A DNA stretch of 64,000 nt from Variovorax paradoxus (GTDB taxonomy: Bacteria > Pseudomonadota > Gammaproteobacteria > Burkholderiales > Burkholderiaceae_C). The position numbers and the translations under genes are program-made. Below are positions 24,941 to 34,135 of the stretch, one piece after another. The notes under the pieces are model-generated. The model did not search any database and was not told the origin of the DNA. It saw only the letters and a list, made by a program, of their open reading frames with translations. Every line of letters starts with the position of its first letter. Position 1 is the stretch's first letter. The stretch spans positions 1 through 64,000 of the forward strand of contig NZ_JAGGNU010000016.1 of assembly GCF_018614915.1 (NCBI RefSeq), written 5' to 3'.

Positions 24941-25614
24941 CCGAAGAAAGCCAAGCGCGCGAAGAGATCTGCCGCATCGGCCGCAGCCTGTTCGAGCGCG
25001 GCTACGTGCATGCCACGGCGGGCAACATCAGCGTGCGGCTGGCCGACGGCTTCCTGATCACGCCCACCGACGCCTGCCTCGGCTTTCTCGACCCGGCGAA
25101 GCTCGCGCGGCTCGATGCGGAGCTGAAGCAGACCGGCGGCGACCGCGCCAGCAAGACCATCGCCCTGCATGCCCGCATCCATGCTGCGGCCACGCGCTTC
25201 GATGCCGGCACGCGCTGCGTGATCCACACCCATTCCACGCATTGCGTCGCGCTCACGCTGCGCGAGTCCGAAGATGAACTGCTGCCGGCCCTCACGCCCT
25301 ATTTCGTGATGAAGGTCGGCCACGTGCCGGTGATCCCGTACCGGCGCCCGGGCGCGCCCGAGGCGGCCGAGCTAGTCGCGCGCGCGATCGAGCGTTACGG
25401 CGCAGAGGGCAGGCCGATCCGTGCCGTGATGCTGGAGCGCCTCGGTCCCAACGTCTGGCACGACACGCCCGCCGCGGCCATGGCGGTGCTCGAGGAACTC
25501 GAGGAGACCGCGAAGCTCTGGCTATGGAGCGGCCAGACGATGGAGCACCGACCGCAAGCCCTGGGCCCGGCCCAGATCGATGAACTGCGCCAGAGCTTCG
25601 GCGCCCGCTGGTAA
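24937..25614 (+). CDS. otnC: 3-oxo-tetronate 4-phosphate decarboxylase (class II aldolase fold)
   Basis: This 225-residue class II aldolase/adducin-fold enzyme decarboxylates 3-oxo-tetronate 4-phosphate to dihydroxyacetone phosphate. GNISVRL and ITPTDACLG form the phosphate site. Metal ligands appear in [11 protein letters not shown] (near residue 92-97). At the usual third ligand, NHGP of many relatives, this protein has RLGPNVWH, so the metal site may use a different histidine. [13 protein letters not shown] ends the fold. The start overlaps the otnK stop; otnI follows after ten bases. Confidence 0.92.
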   Translation: MTEESQAREEICRIGRSLFERGYVHATAGNISVRLADGFLITPTDACLGFLDPAKLARLDAELKQTGGDRASKTIALHARIHAAATRFDAGTRCVIHTHSTHCVALTLRESEDELLPALTPYFVMKVGHVPVIPYRRPGAPEAAELVARAIERYGAEGRPIRAVMLERLGPNVWHDTPAAAMAVLEELEETAKLWLWSGQTMEHRPQALGPAQIDELRQSFGARW

Positions 25615-25624
25615 AACATTCCCC

Positions 25625-26449
25625 ATGCCACGATTCGCCGCCAACCTCTCCATGCTCTATCCAGAGCTCGATTTCCTCGACCGCTTCGAAGCCGCCGCCA
25701 AGGATGGCTTTCGGGCCGTCGAATACCTCTTCCCCTACCCCTACGAACGCCGCGAACTCGCGGCGCGCCTCGCGGCCAACGGGCTGCAGCAGGTGCTGTT
25801 CAACGGCCCGCCCGGCGACTGGGATCGCGGCGAGCGGGGCCTCGCCTGCCTGCCGGGCCGCGAGGCCGAGTTTCGCGAAGGCGTGCTGAAGGCGTTGGAC
25901 TACGCCGACGCGCTCGACTGCCCGCGCGTGCACCTGATGGCCGGCCTGGTGCCCGATGGCGTGGAGCGCGAGGCGGTGCAGCCGCTCTACGTCGACAACC
26001 TGCGCTGGGCCGCCGCGGAGGCAGCCAAGGCCGGGCGCGACGTGCTGATCGAGCCGATCAACACGCGCGACATCCCGCGCTTCTTCCTGAACCGGCAGGA
26101 CCACGCGCACGAGATCGTCGAGAGGGTCGGCGCGCCCCGCCTCAAGGTGCAGATGGACCTCTACCACTGCCAGATCGTGGAGGGCGACGTCGCGATGAAG
26201 ATCCGCAAGTACCTGCCTACCGGGCGCGTCGGCCACATCCAGATCGCCGGCGTGCCCGAGCGGCACGAGCCCGACATCGGCGAGCTCAACCATTTTTACC
26301 TGTTCGACCTGATCGACGAGGTGTCGGCCCAATGCGGCTGGGAGGGCTGGGTCGGCTGCGAATACCGTCCGCGCCGCGGCGCCGTGGCGAACGGCACTTC
26401 CGACGGCCTCGGCTGGCTGCGCTCGCTACCGCGCACGCAGGCCGCATGA
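25625..26449 (+). CDS. otnI: 2-oxo-tetronate isomerase (Hyi family, TIM barrel)
   Basis: This xylose-isomerase-like TIM barrel of 274 residues converts 2-oxo-tetronate to 3-oxo-tetronate. Relatives include hydroxypyruvate isomerase. ATG 25625 opens with [20 protein letters not shown], the family start; upstream codons are not conserved. Metal and base residues lie in [12 protein letters not shown] (Glu), [13 protein letters not shown] (Asp/His) and GCEYRPR (Glu). With otnK and otnC it completes the tetronate route. Its stop overlaps the amidohydrolase start as ATGA. Confidence 0.92.
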   Translation: MPRFAANLSMLYPELDFLDRFEAAAKDGFRAVEYLFPYPYERRELAARLAANGLQQVLFNGPPGDWDRGERGLACLPGREAEFREGVLKALDYADALDCPRVHLMAGLVPDGVEREAVQPLYVDNLRWAAAEAAKAGRDVLIEPINTRDIPRFFLNRQDHAHEIVERVGAPRLKVQMDLYHCQIVEGDVAMKIRKYLPTGRVGHIQIAGVPERHEPDIGELNHFYLFDLIDEVSAQCGWEGWVGCEYRPRRGAVANGTSDGLGWLRSLPRTQAA

Positions 26450-27639
26450 AACTCGAAGCCGTGCGAATCCCGCCGCGCCTGCGCGGCTTCGAGGCGCGCG
26501 ATGCGCAGCAGGTCTTCGACGTCACGCTGGCCGGTGCGCAGGTCGCGGCCATCGAGGCCAGCGACCGCCCGGCGCGCGGCACCCTGCTCAGCGCCCTGGT
26601 CGATGCGCATGCGCACATCGACAAGAACTACACCGTGCGCGAGGTCGGCGCGGCCGAGGGCAACCTGTTCGTGGCCATCGCCCGCATGGCCGAGCACCGC
26701 GCGCACTGGACCGCCGGCGCGCTGCGCGTGCGCATGGAGCGCGCGCTCCAGGAAGCCTGGCGTGCCGGCACGCGGGCCCTGCGCACGCACCTCGACTGGA
26801 ACAGCGCCGAGGCGCCGCTGTCGCTCGCCGTGTTCGAGGAGCTGCGCGCCCAGTGGCACGGGCGCATCGAGCTGCAGTTCGTCGCGCTCACGCCGCTCGA
26901 TCTGTTCGCCGACCGCGAAGCCGGCGAGCGCATCGCACGCAGCGTGCAGCGCGCGGGCGGCGCGCTCGGCGCCTTCGTCTACCGCAACGAGGGCATCGTG
27001 TCCAAGCTGGGGCGCGTGCTCGACCTCGCGCAGGACCATCAGCTCGCGCTCGATTTCCATGTCGACGAAGGGCTGGACCCGGAGGCGACCGGCCTGCGCA
27101 CCATCGCGCAGCTCGTAATCGCGCGCGGGCTGCACGGCCGGGTGGTCTGCGGCCACGCCTGTTCGCTGTCGGTGCAGAGGGACGCGGCCGCCAAGGACAC
27201 GCTGGGCCTGTGCAGGCAGGCCGGCCTGCATCTGGTGGCGCTGCCCACCACCAACCTCTACCTGCAGGGCGCCTGGGACCACACGCCGGTTCCGCGCGGC
27301 ATCACGCGCATCCGCGAAGCCGCCGCGCTGGGCCTGCGCGCGAGCCTGGCCACCGACAACGTGCAGGACGCCTTCTATCCCTACGGCAGCTACGACCTGG
27401 TCGAGACCTTCGGCCTCGGCGTGCAGGTGGCGCACCTGGCGCCGGCGTCCGACTGGCTCGATGCGATCACGGTGAGCCCGGCCAAGGCGCTGGGCCTGGG
27501 CTGGGACGGCCGCATCGCGCAGGGCTGCCCGGCCGACCTGGTGCTGCTGGCCGCCACCGACGAATACCAACTGCTGGATGCGCACGGACGGCGGCGCACC
27601 GTCATCCGTTCGGGCCGACCCCTGGAGAAAAGCGAATGA
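26446..27639 (+). CDS. Amidohydrolase, cytosine-deaminase-like
   Basis: This metal-dependent amidohydrolase has 397 residues. Metal ligands are visible as H-x-H in [13 protein letters not shown], a histidine in [13 protein letters not shown], another in [12 protein letters not shown], and the aspartate in [12 protein letters not shown]. The layout resembles CodA and N-isopropylammelide amidohydrolase. Its ATG overlaps otnI and its stop overlaps the RidA gene, so it belongs to the tetronate operon. It may release a hydroxyacid from an amide or cyclic nitrogen compound. The substrate is unknown. Confidence 0.88.
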   Translation: MKLEAVRIPPRLRGFEARDAQQVFDVTLAGAQVAAIEASDRPARGTLLSALVDAHAHIDKNYTVREVGAAEGNLFVAIARMAEHRAHWTAGALRVRMERALQEAWRAGTRALRTHLDWNSAEAPLSLAVFEELRAQWHGRIELQFVALTPLDLFADREAGERIARSVQRAGGALGAFVYRNEGIVSKLGRVLDLAQDHQLALDFHVDEGLDPEATGLRTIAQLVIARGLHGRVVCGHACSLSVQRDAAAKDTLGLCRQAGLHLVALPTTNLYLQGAWDHTPVPRGITRIREAAALGLRASLATDNVQDAFYPYGSYDLVETFGLGVQVAHLAPASDWLDAITVSPAKALGLGWDGRIAQGCPADLVLLAATDEYQLLDAHGRRRTVIRSGRPLEKSE

Positions 27640-28094
27640 GCATGGGCAAACCGATGGCCAACTACGCAGCCGCCAGGCGCGTGGGCGACTTCGTCTTCAT
27701 GAGCGGCGTGGTCGCGGTCGATCCGTCGACGCGCCGCGCGGTCGCCGGCTACGACGACATCCCCGAAGAGGCGCGCAACGGGCTGCGCACGCTCGGCTAC
27801 GCCACCGGCCAGATGTCGGTCGACGTGTTCGAGCAAGCCGTCGTGGCGCAGAGCTGGTTCGTGCTGGAGCGCATCCGCCAGATCGCGGCCGAGCATGGCG
27901 GCACGATGGACGACGTGGTCAAGCTGGTGCAGTACTTCCGCCAGTTGCCGCACTACGCCTTCTACAACCGCGTGCGCGGCCTCTTCTACCCGGGCGAGCC
28001 GCCGGTCAGCACGGTGGTGGAGGTGTCGCGCTTCCTGCCCGGGGACGAGGTGCTGGTGGAGGTGGAGGCGACGATGTATCTTCCGCAGCATTGA
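27636..28094 (+). CDS. RidA (YjgF) family protein lacking the usual arginine
   Basis: This 152-residue protein has the chorismate-mutase-like RidA fold: GDFVFMSGVVAVDP, a VLERIRQIAAEHGGTMDDVV helix, VKLVQYFR and STVVEVSRFL...VEVEATMY. RidA proteins with an arginine in the P-x-R-S/T turn hydrolyse enamines or imines; here that turn reads EPPVST, so the arginine is replaced. It therefore falls outside the archetypal RidA group. It ends the operon, coupled by ATGA to the amidohydrolase; together they suggest handling of a nitrogenous intermediate. Confidence 0.85.
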   Translation: MSMGKPMANYAAARRVGDFVFMSGVVAVDPSTRRAVAGYDDIPEEARNGLRTLGYATGQMSVDVFEQAVVAQSWFVLERIRQIAAEHGGTMDDVVKLVQYFRQLPHYAFYNRVRGLFYPGEPPVSTVVEVSRFLPGDEVLVEVEATMYLPQH

Positions 28095-28200
28095 GCGGGA
28101 TCGGCCGCCGACGTCGGCCGTACTACCACCAATGAGGGATTGCGCGGACCGGTGCCAGGGCTAAGCTGCGACAGCGAAATCGCAGCAATGGAGGCCCGCC

Positions 28201-30129
28201 ATGGATCTCGCAGCCGCTTCCCCGACCATGTCGCGTGTCGCAGTGGGGGGTGCCGCAGGGTCGATCGTCGAAACGAAGGCCGCTGTCGAGACCCCGGGCC
28301 CCGGTACCAGCAAGGTGACCAAGGTCATCGTCGCCGTTCATGGCGTCGGCGATCAGCACCAGTACGCCACGATCCAGTCTGTGGTGGGCCAGTTCTGCCG
28401 CTACTACCGCACACCCCCGGCGACGCCGCTCGGAAGCTTTCACAACGCGCAGCGCACCTATGCCTTCAAGCCGCCACTGCCGGCACCGCAACTGGAGAAG
28501 CTGGCGTTTGCGGAGGTGTACTGGGCCACCATTCCGCGCGGGGTCGTGACCGACCAGCACACTCTGGAAGAAGCGAAGAAGTGGGCAGGCACCATCGTCG
28601 AACGTCTGCGCCTGCGTTGGAAGCAGGGGCCTGACCATCTCCAACCCACCGAGTGCAGGGACGAGGATTTCAGGCGGCTCAAGCAAGTCCTGGCCGAAAT
28701 GATCCAGAGCGTCGCGGTACTTGAACGGTTGTGCTATCTCGGCGACCGTGCAGGCCTCTTCACCTTCGATCTGCGCAAGCTGCTCGACGACTACCTCGGC
28801 GACGTACAGGTCGTCGCCGAATTCGAGCAATCCCGTGTCCAGATCCTCAAGGCGTTCTCGGAGGCGTTGGACCTGGCGCACCGGCAATATCCCAAGGCGG
28901 AGCTGTACATCGTTGCGCACAGCGAGGGCACCGTGGTGTCCTTCCTCGGGCTGCTGGAAGCATTCCGCAGCGCGGCAACGCCCGAATGGGCCCAAATGGT
29001 TCGAGGGTTGATGACCTTCGGTTCGCCGATCGACAAGCACCTGATGCTTTGGCCCGAGCTCTTCGACGGCCCAGAGCCGGCTTGGGTCCCACCGAATGCA
29101 ACCGAGAAGATCGAATGGCGCAACTACTACGACCGCGGCGACCCGATCGGTTTCGAGCTCGACGACGTCCGCGCCTGGATCGCCCGAGGCGAAGCCAACT
29201 GGGGCAAGGTCTTCAACTTCGAGCAAGAGCACGACATGGGCTTCATCCGCTACCCCTTTCCGGGAAAGGCCCATGTCGACTACTGGGACGACGACGCGGT
29301 GTTCGGCCATTTCATTTCGACCGTGGTCAAGCCCGACCCTCGCATCACCGCGGCGAATACCGGGAAGACTGCAGCGCCCGACATGCCGGCGCCGCCCGAC
29401 GATCGGATCTACAAGTATTCGAGCTATGTGCTGCCCTACGTCGGCATCCTGCTGATGCTGTTTCTCGCAGCCTACTTTCCGTACAAGGCCATCGTCGGCT
29501 ACGTCGATGCGAAGCCCCACTATCACCTCCTGGCCATTGCGCTCGATGTGGCGGGCGTCGCCTTCTTCCTGCTGGGCATCACGGTCGCAGCGCGGGTTCC
29601 TCGATTGACGCGCGTGCGCTTCTGGCGCGCCGGCGCATGGGTCGCTTGCCTGTCGTGTGCGCTCATCGGATGGTGGCTTGTGGGCCTCCGGATGGGTGAA
29701 CGGCTAGAGGTCGGCTTCGGACTCGATCCATCGCATGCAGGCCCGCTGGCTGTTCTGGGCCTGGCCGTGATCGTGGTGTCGCGCGCCCTCGGTGCCGTCC
29801 GGCCGTCATGGGGCCTCAAGCCGCTCGTCGCCCTGGGTACGGCCATGTTGCTGGGCATGGCGGTCTGGATGCTGTGGGGCGGCGAGCTGCCGATGGACGG
29901 AAAACTATGGCCAGTGGTTCTCGCAGTGGCCGCCTTCATCTACCTTTGGTGGCTCGCCGTGCTGATCTTCGACCTCGCCTTCGTGTGGCACGTCCACATC
30001 CGCCAGTCGACAGCGATGAAACGCCTGCGCCTCATTTTTCCTCCTCCCAACCTAGCGACCCCTGCGCCTTCAGCTGTTGCGATCGGCTATCCCCCATCCG
30101 CCGCAAATCACCCACAATCGGCCGCATGA
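28201..30129 (+). CDS. Membrane-anchored alpha/beta hydrolase, uncharacterised
   Basis: The 642-residue protein has a cytoplasmic-type alpha/beta hydrolase domain over residues about 40-370 and a membrane C-terminus. The oxyanion-side motif is VIVAVHGVGDQH near residue 42, and the nucleophile elbow IVAHSEGTVVSF (serine about 241) replaces the usual G-x-S-x-G with A-x-S-x-G. Five or six helices follow residue 400 (LPYVGILLMLFLAAYFP onward). GGAGG stands six bases before ATG 28201. Its stop overlaps the start of a lipoprotein gene. Substrate is unknown; lipase or esterase activity at the membrane is possible. No signal peptide is seen. Confidence 0.75.
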   Translation: MDLAAASPTMSRVAVGGAAGSIVETKAAVETPGPGTSKVTKVIVAVHGVGDQHQYATIQSVVGQFCRYYRTPPATPLGSFHNAQRTYAFKPPLPAPQLEKLAFAEVYWATIPRGVVTDQHTLEEAKKWAGTIVERLRLRWKQGPDHLQPTECRDEDFRRLKQVLAEMIQSVAVLERLCYLGDRAGLFTFDLRKLLDDYLGDVQVVAEFEQSRVQILKAFSEALDLAHRQYPKAELYIVAHSEGTVVSFLGLLEAFRSAATPEWAQMVRGLMTFGSPIDKHLMLWPELFDGPEPAWVPPNATEKIEWRNYYDRGDPIGFELDDVRAWIARGEANWGKVFNFEQEHDMGFIRYPFPGKAHVDYWDDDAVFGHFISTVVKPDPRITAANTGKTAAPDMPAPPDDRIYKYSSYVLPYVGILLMLFLAAYFPYKAIVGYVDAKPHYHLLAIALDVAGVAFFLLGITVAARVPRLTRVRFWRAGAWVACLSCALIGWWLVGLRMGERLEVGFGLDPSHAGPLAVLGLAVIVVSRALGAVRPSWGLKPLVALGTAMLLGMAVWMLWGGELPMDGKLWPVVLAVAAFIYLWWLAVLIFDLAFVWHVHIRQSTAMKRLRLIFPPPNLATPAPSAVAIGYPPSAANHPQSAA

Positions 30130-30329
30130 ACCGGTTCACCCTGCTTCCCCTTGCCCTCGTCATCGCCGGCTGCTCGACGCCGTCTCCCGAGGTCGTCCCT
30201 CTTCGCGACGGTGTTCTGCGCGCCCCGTCCTATGTAGACGCCTCGAACCACTGCCGAAGGCAGGGCGCGACCGCGCGGATGCTGGGCAAGGCGCCCGGCG
30301 AAACGGGCATCAACTTTCGATGCGAGTGA
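30126..30329 (+). CDS. Small lipoprotein coupled to the membrane hydrolase
   Basis: The 67-residue protein begins MNRFTLLPLALVIAGCSTPS: a signal peptide with lipobox VIAGC and lipidated Cys16. The rest is short, with two further cysteines (HCRRQ and FRCE) that could form a disulphide in the periplasm. ATG 30126 overlaps the hydrolase stop as ATGA. No family is recognised. Confidence 0.7.
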   Translation: MNRFTLLPLALVIAGCSTPSPEVVPLRDGVLRAPSYVDASNHCRRQGATARMLGKAPGETGINFRCE

Positions 30330-30433
30330 GCGGCGCGATGAGCCGTCGATAGCGCTGCGGCCGCACATCGGTTCACTCGCTTGTCATGGAGGACGCCTAC
30401 CGTCAGTTCGCCGCATCAACGAGGAGAACCTTC

Positions 30434-31678
30434 ATGAATCGCCTGAAGAAAATTTGCGTCGCCCTGCTTGGCATGGGCGTGCTCATGGCAGTCGCCACGC
30501 CTTCCGCCGCACACGATGAACGCGCGCGCCGGCGCGCCGACAACGCGCCGCTGGTGATCGGGCACCGCGGTGGCGCCAGCGGCTACCTGCCCGAGCACAC
30601 GCTGGAAGCCTACGCCCTCGGCATCGCCTTGGGCGCCGACTACATCGAGCCCGATCTGGTCGCCACCAAGGACGGCCACCTGATCGCGCGCCACGAGCCC
30701 AACCTGATAGACACCACCAACGTCAAGGACCTGCCGCAGTTCGCCGACCGCCGGCGCACCGTCATGGTCGACGGCGTCGCGACCGAGGGCTTCTTCGCCA
30801 GCGACTTCAGCCTGGCCGAGATCAAGCAGTTGCGCGCCGTCCAGTCCTTTCCCGAGCGCGACCAGTCCTTCAACGGCAAGTTCCAGATCCCGACGCTGGT
30901 CGAGGTGATCGAGCTGGCAAAACGCAAGTCGCGCGAAGAGAGGCGCCGCATCGGCATCTATCCGGAGACCAAGCACCCGACCTACCACCAGGGCATCGGC
31001 CTGCCGCTCGAAGACCGGCTGCTGAACGTGCTGAGCGCCGCCGGCTGGAACCATCGCAACGCCCCGGTCTTCATCCAGTCCTTCGAGACCGCCAATCTTC
31101 GCTACCTGCGCGGCAAGACGAGCGTGCGGCTGATCCAGCTGGTCGATGCCAACGACGTCAAGCCCGACGGCTCGCTCGACTTCAGCAAGCCCTTCGACAA
31201 GCCGTACGACTGGGTGGTGTCGAACCGCGACGGCCTGTTCAGCGACCTCGTAACGCCGCGCGGCCTGCAGGAGGTGAAGGGCTACGCGGACGGCATCGGC
31301 CCGTGGAAGCCCTACCTGATCTCGAGCGCCTGCAAGTCGGTGCAGGGCGGCGCGTGCGTGGACGTGACGGGCGACGGCCTGGTCGACGAGCGCGACCGCG
31401 TCCTGCTGCCGCCCACCGACGTGATCGCCAATGCGCACCGGCTGGGGCTCCTGGTGCACCCGTACACCTTCCGCAGCGAGCAGAAGCGGCTGACCGGCAG
31501 CTTCGGCGGCAACCCGGTCAACGAGTACCTCGCGTTCTACGAGGCCGGCGTCGACGGCTTGTTCAGCGACTTCGCCGACACCGCCGTCGCCGCGCGTGCG
31601 ATGTTCCTGCTCAAGCACGATCCCGACTACGCCCGTTGCCTGGTGAATGCGCGCAGGTGCGAAAACAGCAATGACTGA
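30434..31678 (+). CDS. glpQ: Periplasmic glycerophosphodiester phosphodiesterase
   Basis: This secreted GDPD enzyme of 414 residues splits glycerophosphodiesters to glycerol 3-phosphate and an alcohol. GAGGAG precedes ATG 30434 and a signal peptide ends near residue 26 (TPSAA). The catalytic start is [20 protein letters not shown], with metal ligands in [13 protein letters not shown] and the second catalytic His in [12 protein letters not shown]. The [12 protein letters not shown] segment and FIQSFE follow GlpQ rather than Ugp[15 protein letters not shown] segment near residue 320 resembles an EF-hand calcium loop. It stands alone, 104 bases after the lipoprotein gene. Confidence 0.93.
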   Translation: MNRLKKICVALLGMGVLMAVATPSAAHDERARRRADNAPLVIGHRGGASGYLPEHTLEAYALGIALGADYIEPDLVATKDGHLIARHEPNLIDTTNVKDLPQFADRRRTVMVDGVATEGFFASDFSLAEIKQLRAVQSFPERDQSFNGKFQIPTLVEVIELAKRKSREERRRIGIYPETKHPTYHQGIGLPLEDRLLNVLSAAGWNHRNAPVFIQSFETANLRYLRGKTSVRLIQLVDANDVKPDGSLDFSKPFDKPYDWVVSNRDGLFSDLVTPRGLQEVKGYADGIGPWKPYLISSACKSVQGGACVDVTGDGLVDERDRVLLPPTDVIANAHRLGLLVHPYTFRSEQKRLTGSFGGNPVNEYLAFYEAGVDGLFSDFADTAVAARAMFLLKHDPDYARCLVNARRCENSND

Positions 31679-31729
31679 GCCGGTGCTCGCGCGCACCCAG
31701 CGTGATTCCGGACCCCCTCGGCCGGACTA

Positions 31730-32560
31730 CTACGGCCTTCGCTCCGGCACGGCAGCACCCACGACGACGAATTCGCCGGGCACCCCGTAGCCCCGGCCCT
31801 GCCGCCACGCATCGATCGCCTGCAGGTAGCGCGCGCGGACCCGCGCCCGGGCCTCGGCACCGAAACGCGACCAGGCCAGTGCCACCGGACCGCCGACGAA
31901 GGCCGCGTTGCAGGCCTCGTCGCCGTCGGCATAGCGCAGCGTGGTCGCGATGCGGCGCTGTTCGATGGCGCTGAAGCCCGCGCCCGCGCACAGGCGTGCC
32001 AACGTGTCCTCTTGCCCGAGCCGGAAGAACAGCGGGCAGACCTCGCTCGCAACCTCGGCATCGACGATCGGGAAGACGGCCGACCAGCCGCAGTGCGACC
32101 GTTCTCCCCACACGGCAAGCGCGATGCGGCCACCCGGGCGCAAGACCCGCCGCATCTCGCGCAAGGCCTGCGCGGGATCGGGCAGGTACATCAGGCCCAG
32201 CGCGCACAGCACGAGCTCGAAGCTCGCGTCCGGCAGCGCCAGGGCCTCCGCATCCATGCGCGCGAAGCGGACGTTCGACAGCGCATTCGGCCAGGCCCGC
32301 TGGCGCGCGGCATCGACCATCCCGCCCGACAGGTCGACCCCGAGCACGCTGCCGGCCGGCCCGACCGTGCGCGCCGCCTCGAACGCGACCAGTCCGGTGC
32401 CGCAGGCCACGTCGAGCACGCGCTCGCCCGGCCGCGGGGCCGCCATGGCGAGCAGCGCGCCGCGGGCGTCCGCCAGCTGTGCCTGCCACAGCGGCTCGTA
32501 AGCGCCGGCCGCCAGATCCCAGCCGTAGCGCTGGACGCGCCGCTGCAGCCTGGCGTCCAT
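31730..32560 (-). CDS. SAM-dependent methyltransferase (UbiE/Coq5-like)
   Basis: This class I methyltransferase has 276 residues. SAM-binding motif I is VLDVACGTGLVAFEAA (about residue 47), motif II VLGVDLSGGMVDAAR, and post-motif LPDASFELVLCALGLMYLPD. The order and LRPGGRIALAVWGE match the UbiE/arsenite-type group. It lies seven bases after a second methyltransferase gene on the same strand, so both are likely made together. Substrate unknown. Its stop faces glpQ. Confidence 0.88.
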   Translation of the reverse strand: MDARLQRRVQRYGWDLAAGAYEPLWQAQLADARGALLAMAAPRPGERVLDVACGTGLVAFEAARTVGPAGSVLGVDLSGGMVDAARQRAWPNALSNVRFARMDAEALALPDASFELVLCALGLMYLPDPAQALREMRRVLRPGGRIALAVWGERSHCGWSAVFPIVDAEVASEVCPLFFRLGQEDTLARLCAGAGFSAIEQRRIATTLRYADGDEACNAAFVGGPVALAWSRFGAEARARVRARYLQAIDAWRQGRGYGVPGEFVVVGAAVPERRP

Positions 32561-32567
32561 CGCGGAC

Positions 32568-33380
32568 TCAGCGCCGCGTGACGACGACTTCGACGTAGTC
32601 GCTGGGCACGATCAGCGATGCCGCGCCGGCCCGGTTGCAGCGCTCCAGCAATTCCGTCAGATCGCTCTCGAGCGCGGCGGCGCCGTCGGCGGGCAAGGCC
32701 GCGAAGGCCTTGTGCACCGGCCCGTACCAGGTGCGGAACACCTCGATGAAATGCGCGGCCGAGCGGTAGCGGAAGTTGAACTGCCGCGGCGTGATGGCGA
32801 TCGACGCGGCGCGCTCGCCGAAGAGTTCCTTCAGGTGCGCCTCGGTGCCCCACAGCGAAGGCGGCTGCACGCCCGCCGGCGGCGGCACGTGGCGCCCCAG
32901 CACCTTGAACATTTGGCCGATGAAGCCTTCGGGCGTCCAGTTGGCCAGGCCGATCCGGCCCCCGGGTCGGCACACGCGCGCCAGTTCGGACGCGGCTTTC
33001 GCGTGGTCGGGCGTGAACATCACGCCGAAGGTCGACAGCACGGCGTCGAAGCTGGCGTCCTCGAAAGGCAGCGCCTCGGCATCGGCCGCCTGGAAGTTCA
33101 CTTCCAGGCGTTCCGCGCGCGCGCGCTCGGCGCCGCGGTCGAGCAGGGCGGCCACGTAGTCGGTCGAGGTCACCTGGCAGCCGCGGCGCGCCGCGGCGAG
33201 CGTGGCATTGCCGTTGCCGGCGGCGACGTCGAGCACGCGCTCGTCGCAGCGCAGGTCGCAGGCTTCGGCCAGCTGCTCGCCGACGAGCTGCAGCGTGGTG
33301 CCGATCACGGCGTAGTCGCCGCTGGACCAGGCGGTCATCTGGCGGCTCTTGATGGCGTTGAAATCGACGGGTGCATTCAT
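32568..33380 (-). CDS. SAM-dependent methyltransferase
   Basis: This class I methyltransferase has 270 residues. Motif I is VLDVAAGNGNATLAAARRG (about residue 48), the acidic end of strand 2 is TSTDYV, and LPFEDASFDAVLSTFGVMFT plus RPGGRIGLANWTPEGFIGQM complete the fold. ATG 33380 is followed by MNAPVDFNAIKSRQM, a start shared with many annotated relatives. It is first of two methyltransferase genes and is divergent from the OsmC gene across a 221-base spacer. Substrate unknown. Confidence 0.88.
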   Translation of the reverse strand: MNAPVDFNAIKSRQMTAWSSGDYAVIGTTLQLVGEQLAEACDLRCDERVLDVAAGNGNATLAAARRGCQVTSTDYVAALLDRGAERARAERLEVNFQAADAEALPFEDASFDAVLSTFGVMFTPDHAKAASELARVCRPGGRIGLANWTPEGFIGQMFKVLGRHVPPPAGVQPPSLWGTEAHLKELFGERAASIAITPRQFNFRYRSAAHFIEVFRTWYGPVHKAFAALPADGAAALESDLTELLERCNRAGAASLIVPSDYVEVVVTRR

Positions 33381-33601
33381 GGTGCTTGTCTCCTGGGGGT
33401 CGAGGTTGAGGACGGCTTGAACTGTCGCGCGCCGTCGCTGCGCTGTCCTGCCTGCGCGTCGGCCGGGCTTGTCCCATCGTCCGCATGTGGCCGCCGGATG
33501 CCGCGCGACCGGCCGAGCGGCATAGGCCGTGTCCCCTCTAGGCAGCGCGCGGCGGCGCGCCCAGAATCAGGGAATTCAGCCCGACTCGGAGCGCAACGAC
33601 C

Positions 33602-34135
33602 ATGGCAGCAGAAGACATTGCGGCGGCATTGGAGCGCGCGGAGACCGTGCTGCGGCGGCGCCCCGAGGCCGGCCTTCACGAAGACTCGCAGGCCGTGGCG
33701 CGCTGGACGGGCGGCTTGGGGATGGTCGCCAGCCACGCGAACGGCACCGAGGTCCTGACCGACATGCCGGGCGAGTTCGGCGGCAGCGGCGAACGGATCA
33801 CGCCGGGCTGGCTGCTGCGCGCCGGCTTCGCGTCCTGCGTCGCCACCTGCATCGCGATGAGCGCCGCCAGGCAGCGCATCGAGCTCGAAGCGCTCGAGGT
33901 GCGGGTCGACAGCCGCTCGGACGCACGCGGCTTGCTCGACTTGGCGGAGGCCGACGGCAGGCCCGTGAACGCCGGGCCGCTGGACATGCAGCTGCTGGTG
34001 CGGATCTCCGCGCCCGGCGTGGCATCGGAGCGCCTGCGGACGCTGGTCGAAGAGAGCCACCGCTGTTCGCCGATGTCCTCCGCGGTCCAGCTCGCGGTGC
34101 CGGTGAGCCTCTGCATCGAAGTGGGGGAAGGCTGA
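33602..34135 (+). CDS. OsmC-family peroxiredoxin-like protein
   Basis: This 177-residue OsmC/Ohr-fold protein reduces organic peroxides using two cysteines. C79 in GFASCVATCIAM and C155 in SHRCSPMSSAV are the expected catalytic pair; C83 is extra. An N-terminal part of about 30 residues precedes the usual fold. GGAGCG lies upstream of ATG 33602. It overlaps the AraC gene (TGATG), placing a regulator directly after a stress protein. The divergent methyltransferase pair shares its upstream spacer. Confidence 0.85.
   Translation: MAAEDIAAALERAETVLRRRPEAGLHEDSQAVARWTGGLGMVASHANGTEVLTDMPGEFGGSGERITPGWLLRAGFASCVATCIAMSAARQRIELEALEVRVDSRSDARGLLDLAEADGRPVNAGPLDMQLLVRISAPGVASERLRTLVEESHRCSPMSSAVQLAVPVSLCIEVGEG

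Noticed and set aside
28123..29526. 467-codon minus-strand frame across the membrane hydrolase gene
   Set aside because: The plus-strand protein has coherent hydrolase motifs, a good ribosome binding site and membrane helices; the reverse frame has none.
28201..30129. Calling the membrane hydrolase a type VI secretion lipase effector
   Set aside because: No immunity, VgrG, PAAR or other secretion genes are near, and the multi-helix C-terminus argues for a resident membrane protein.
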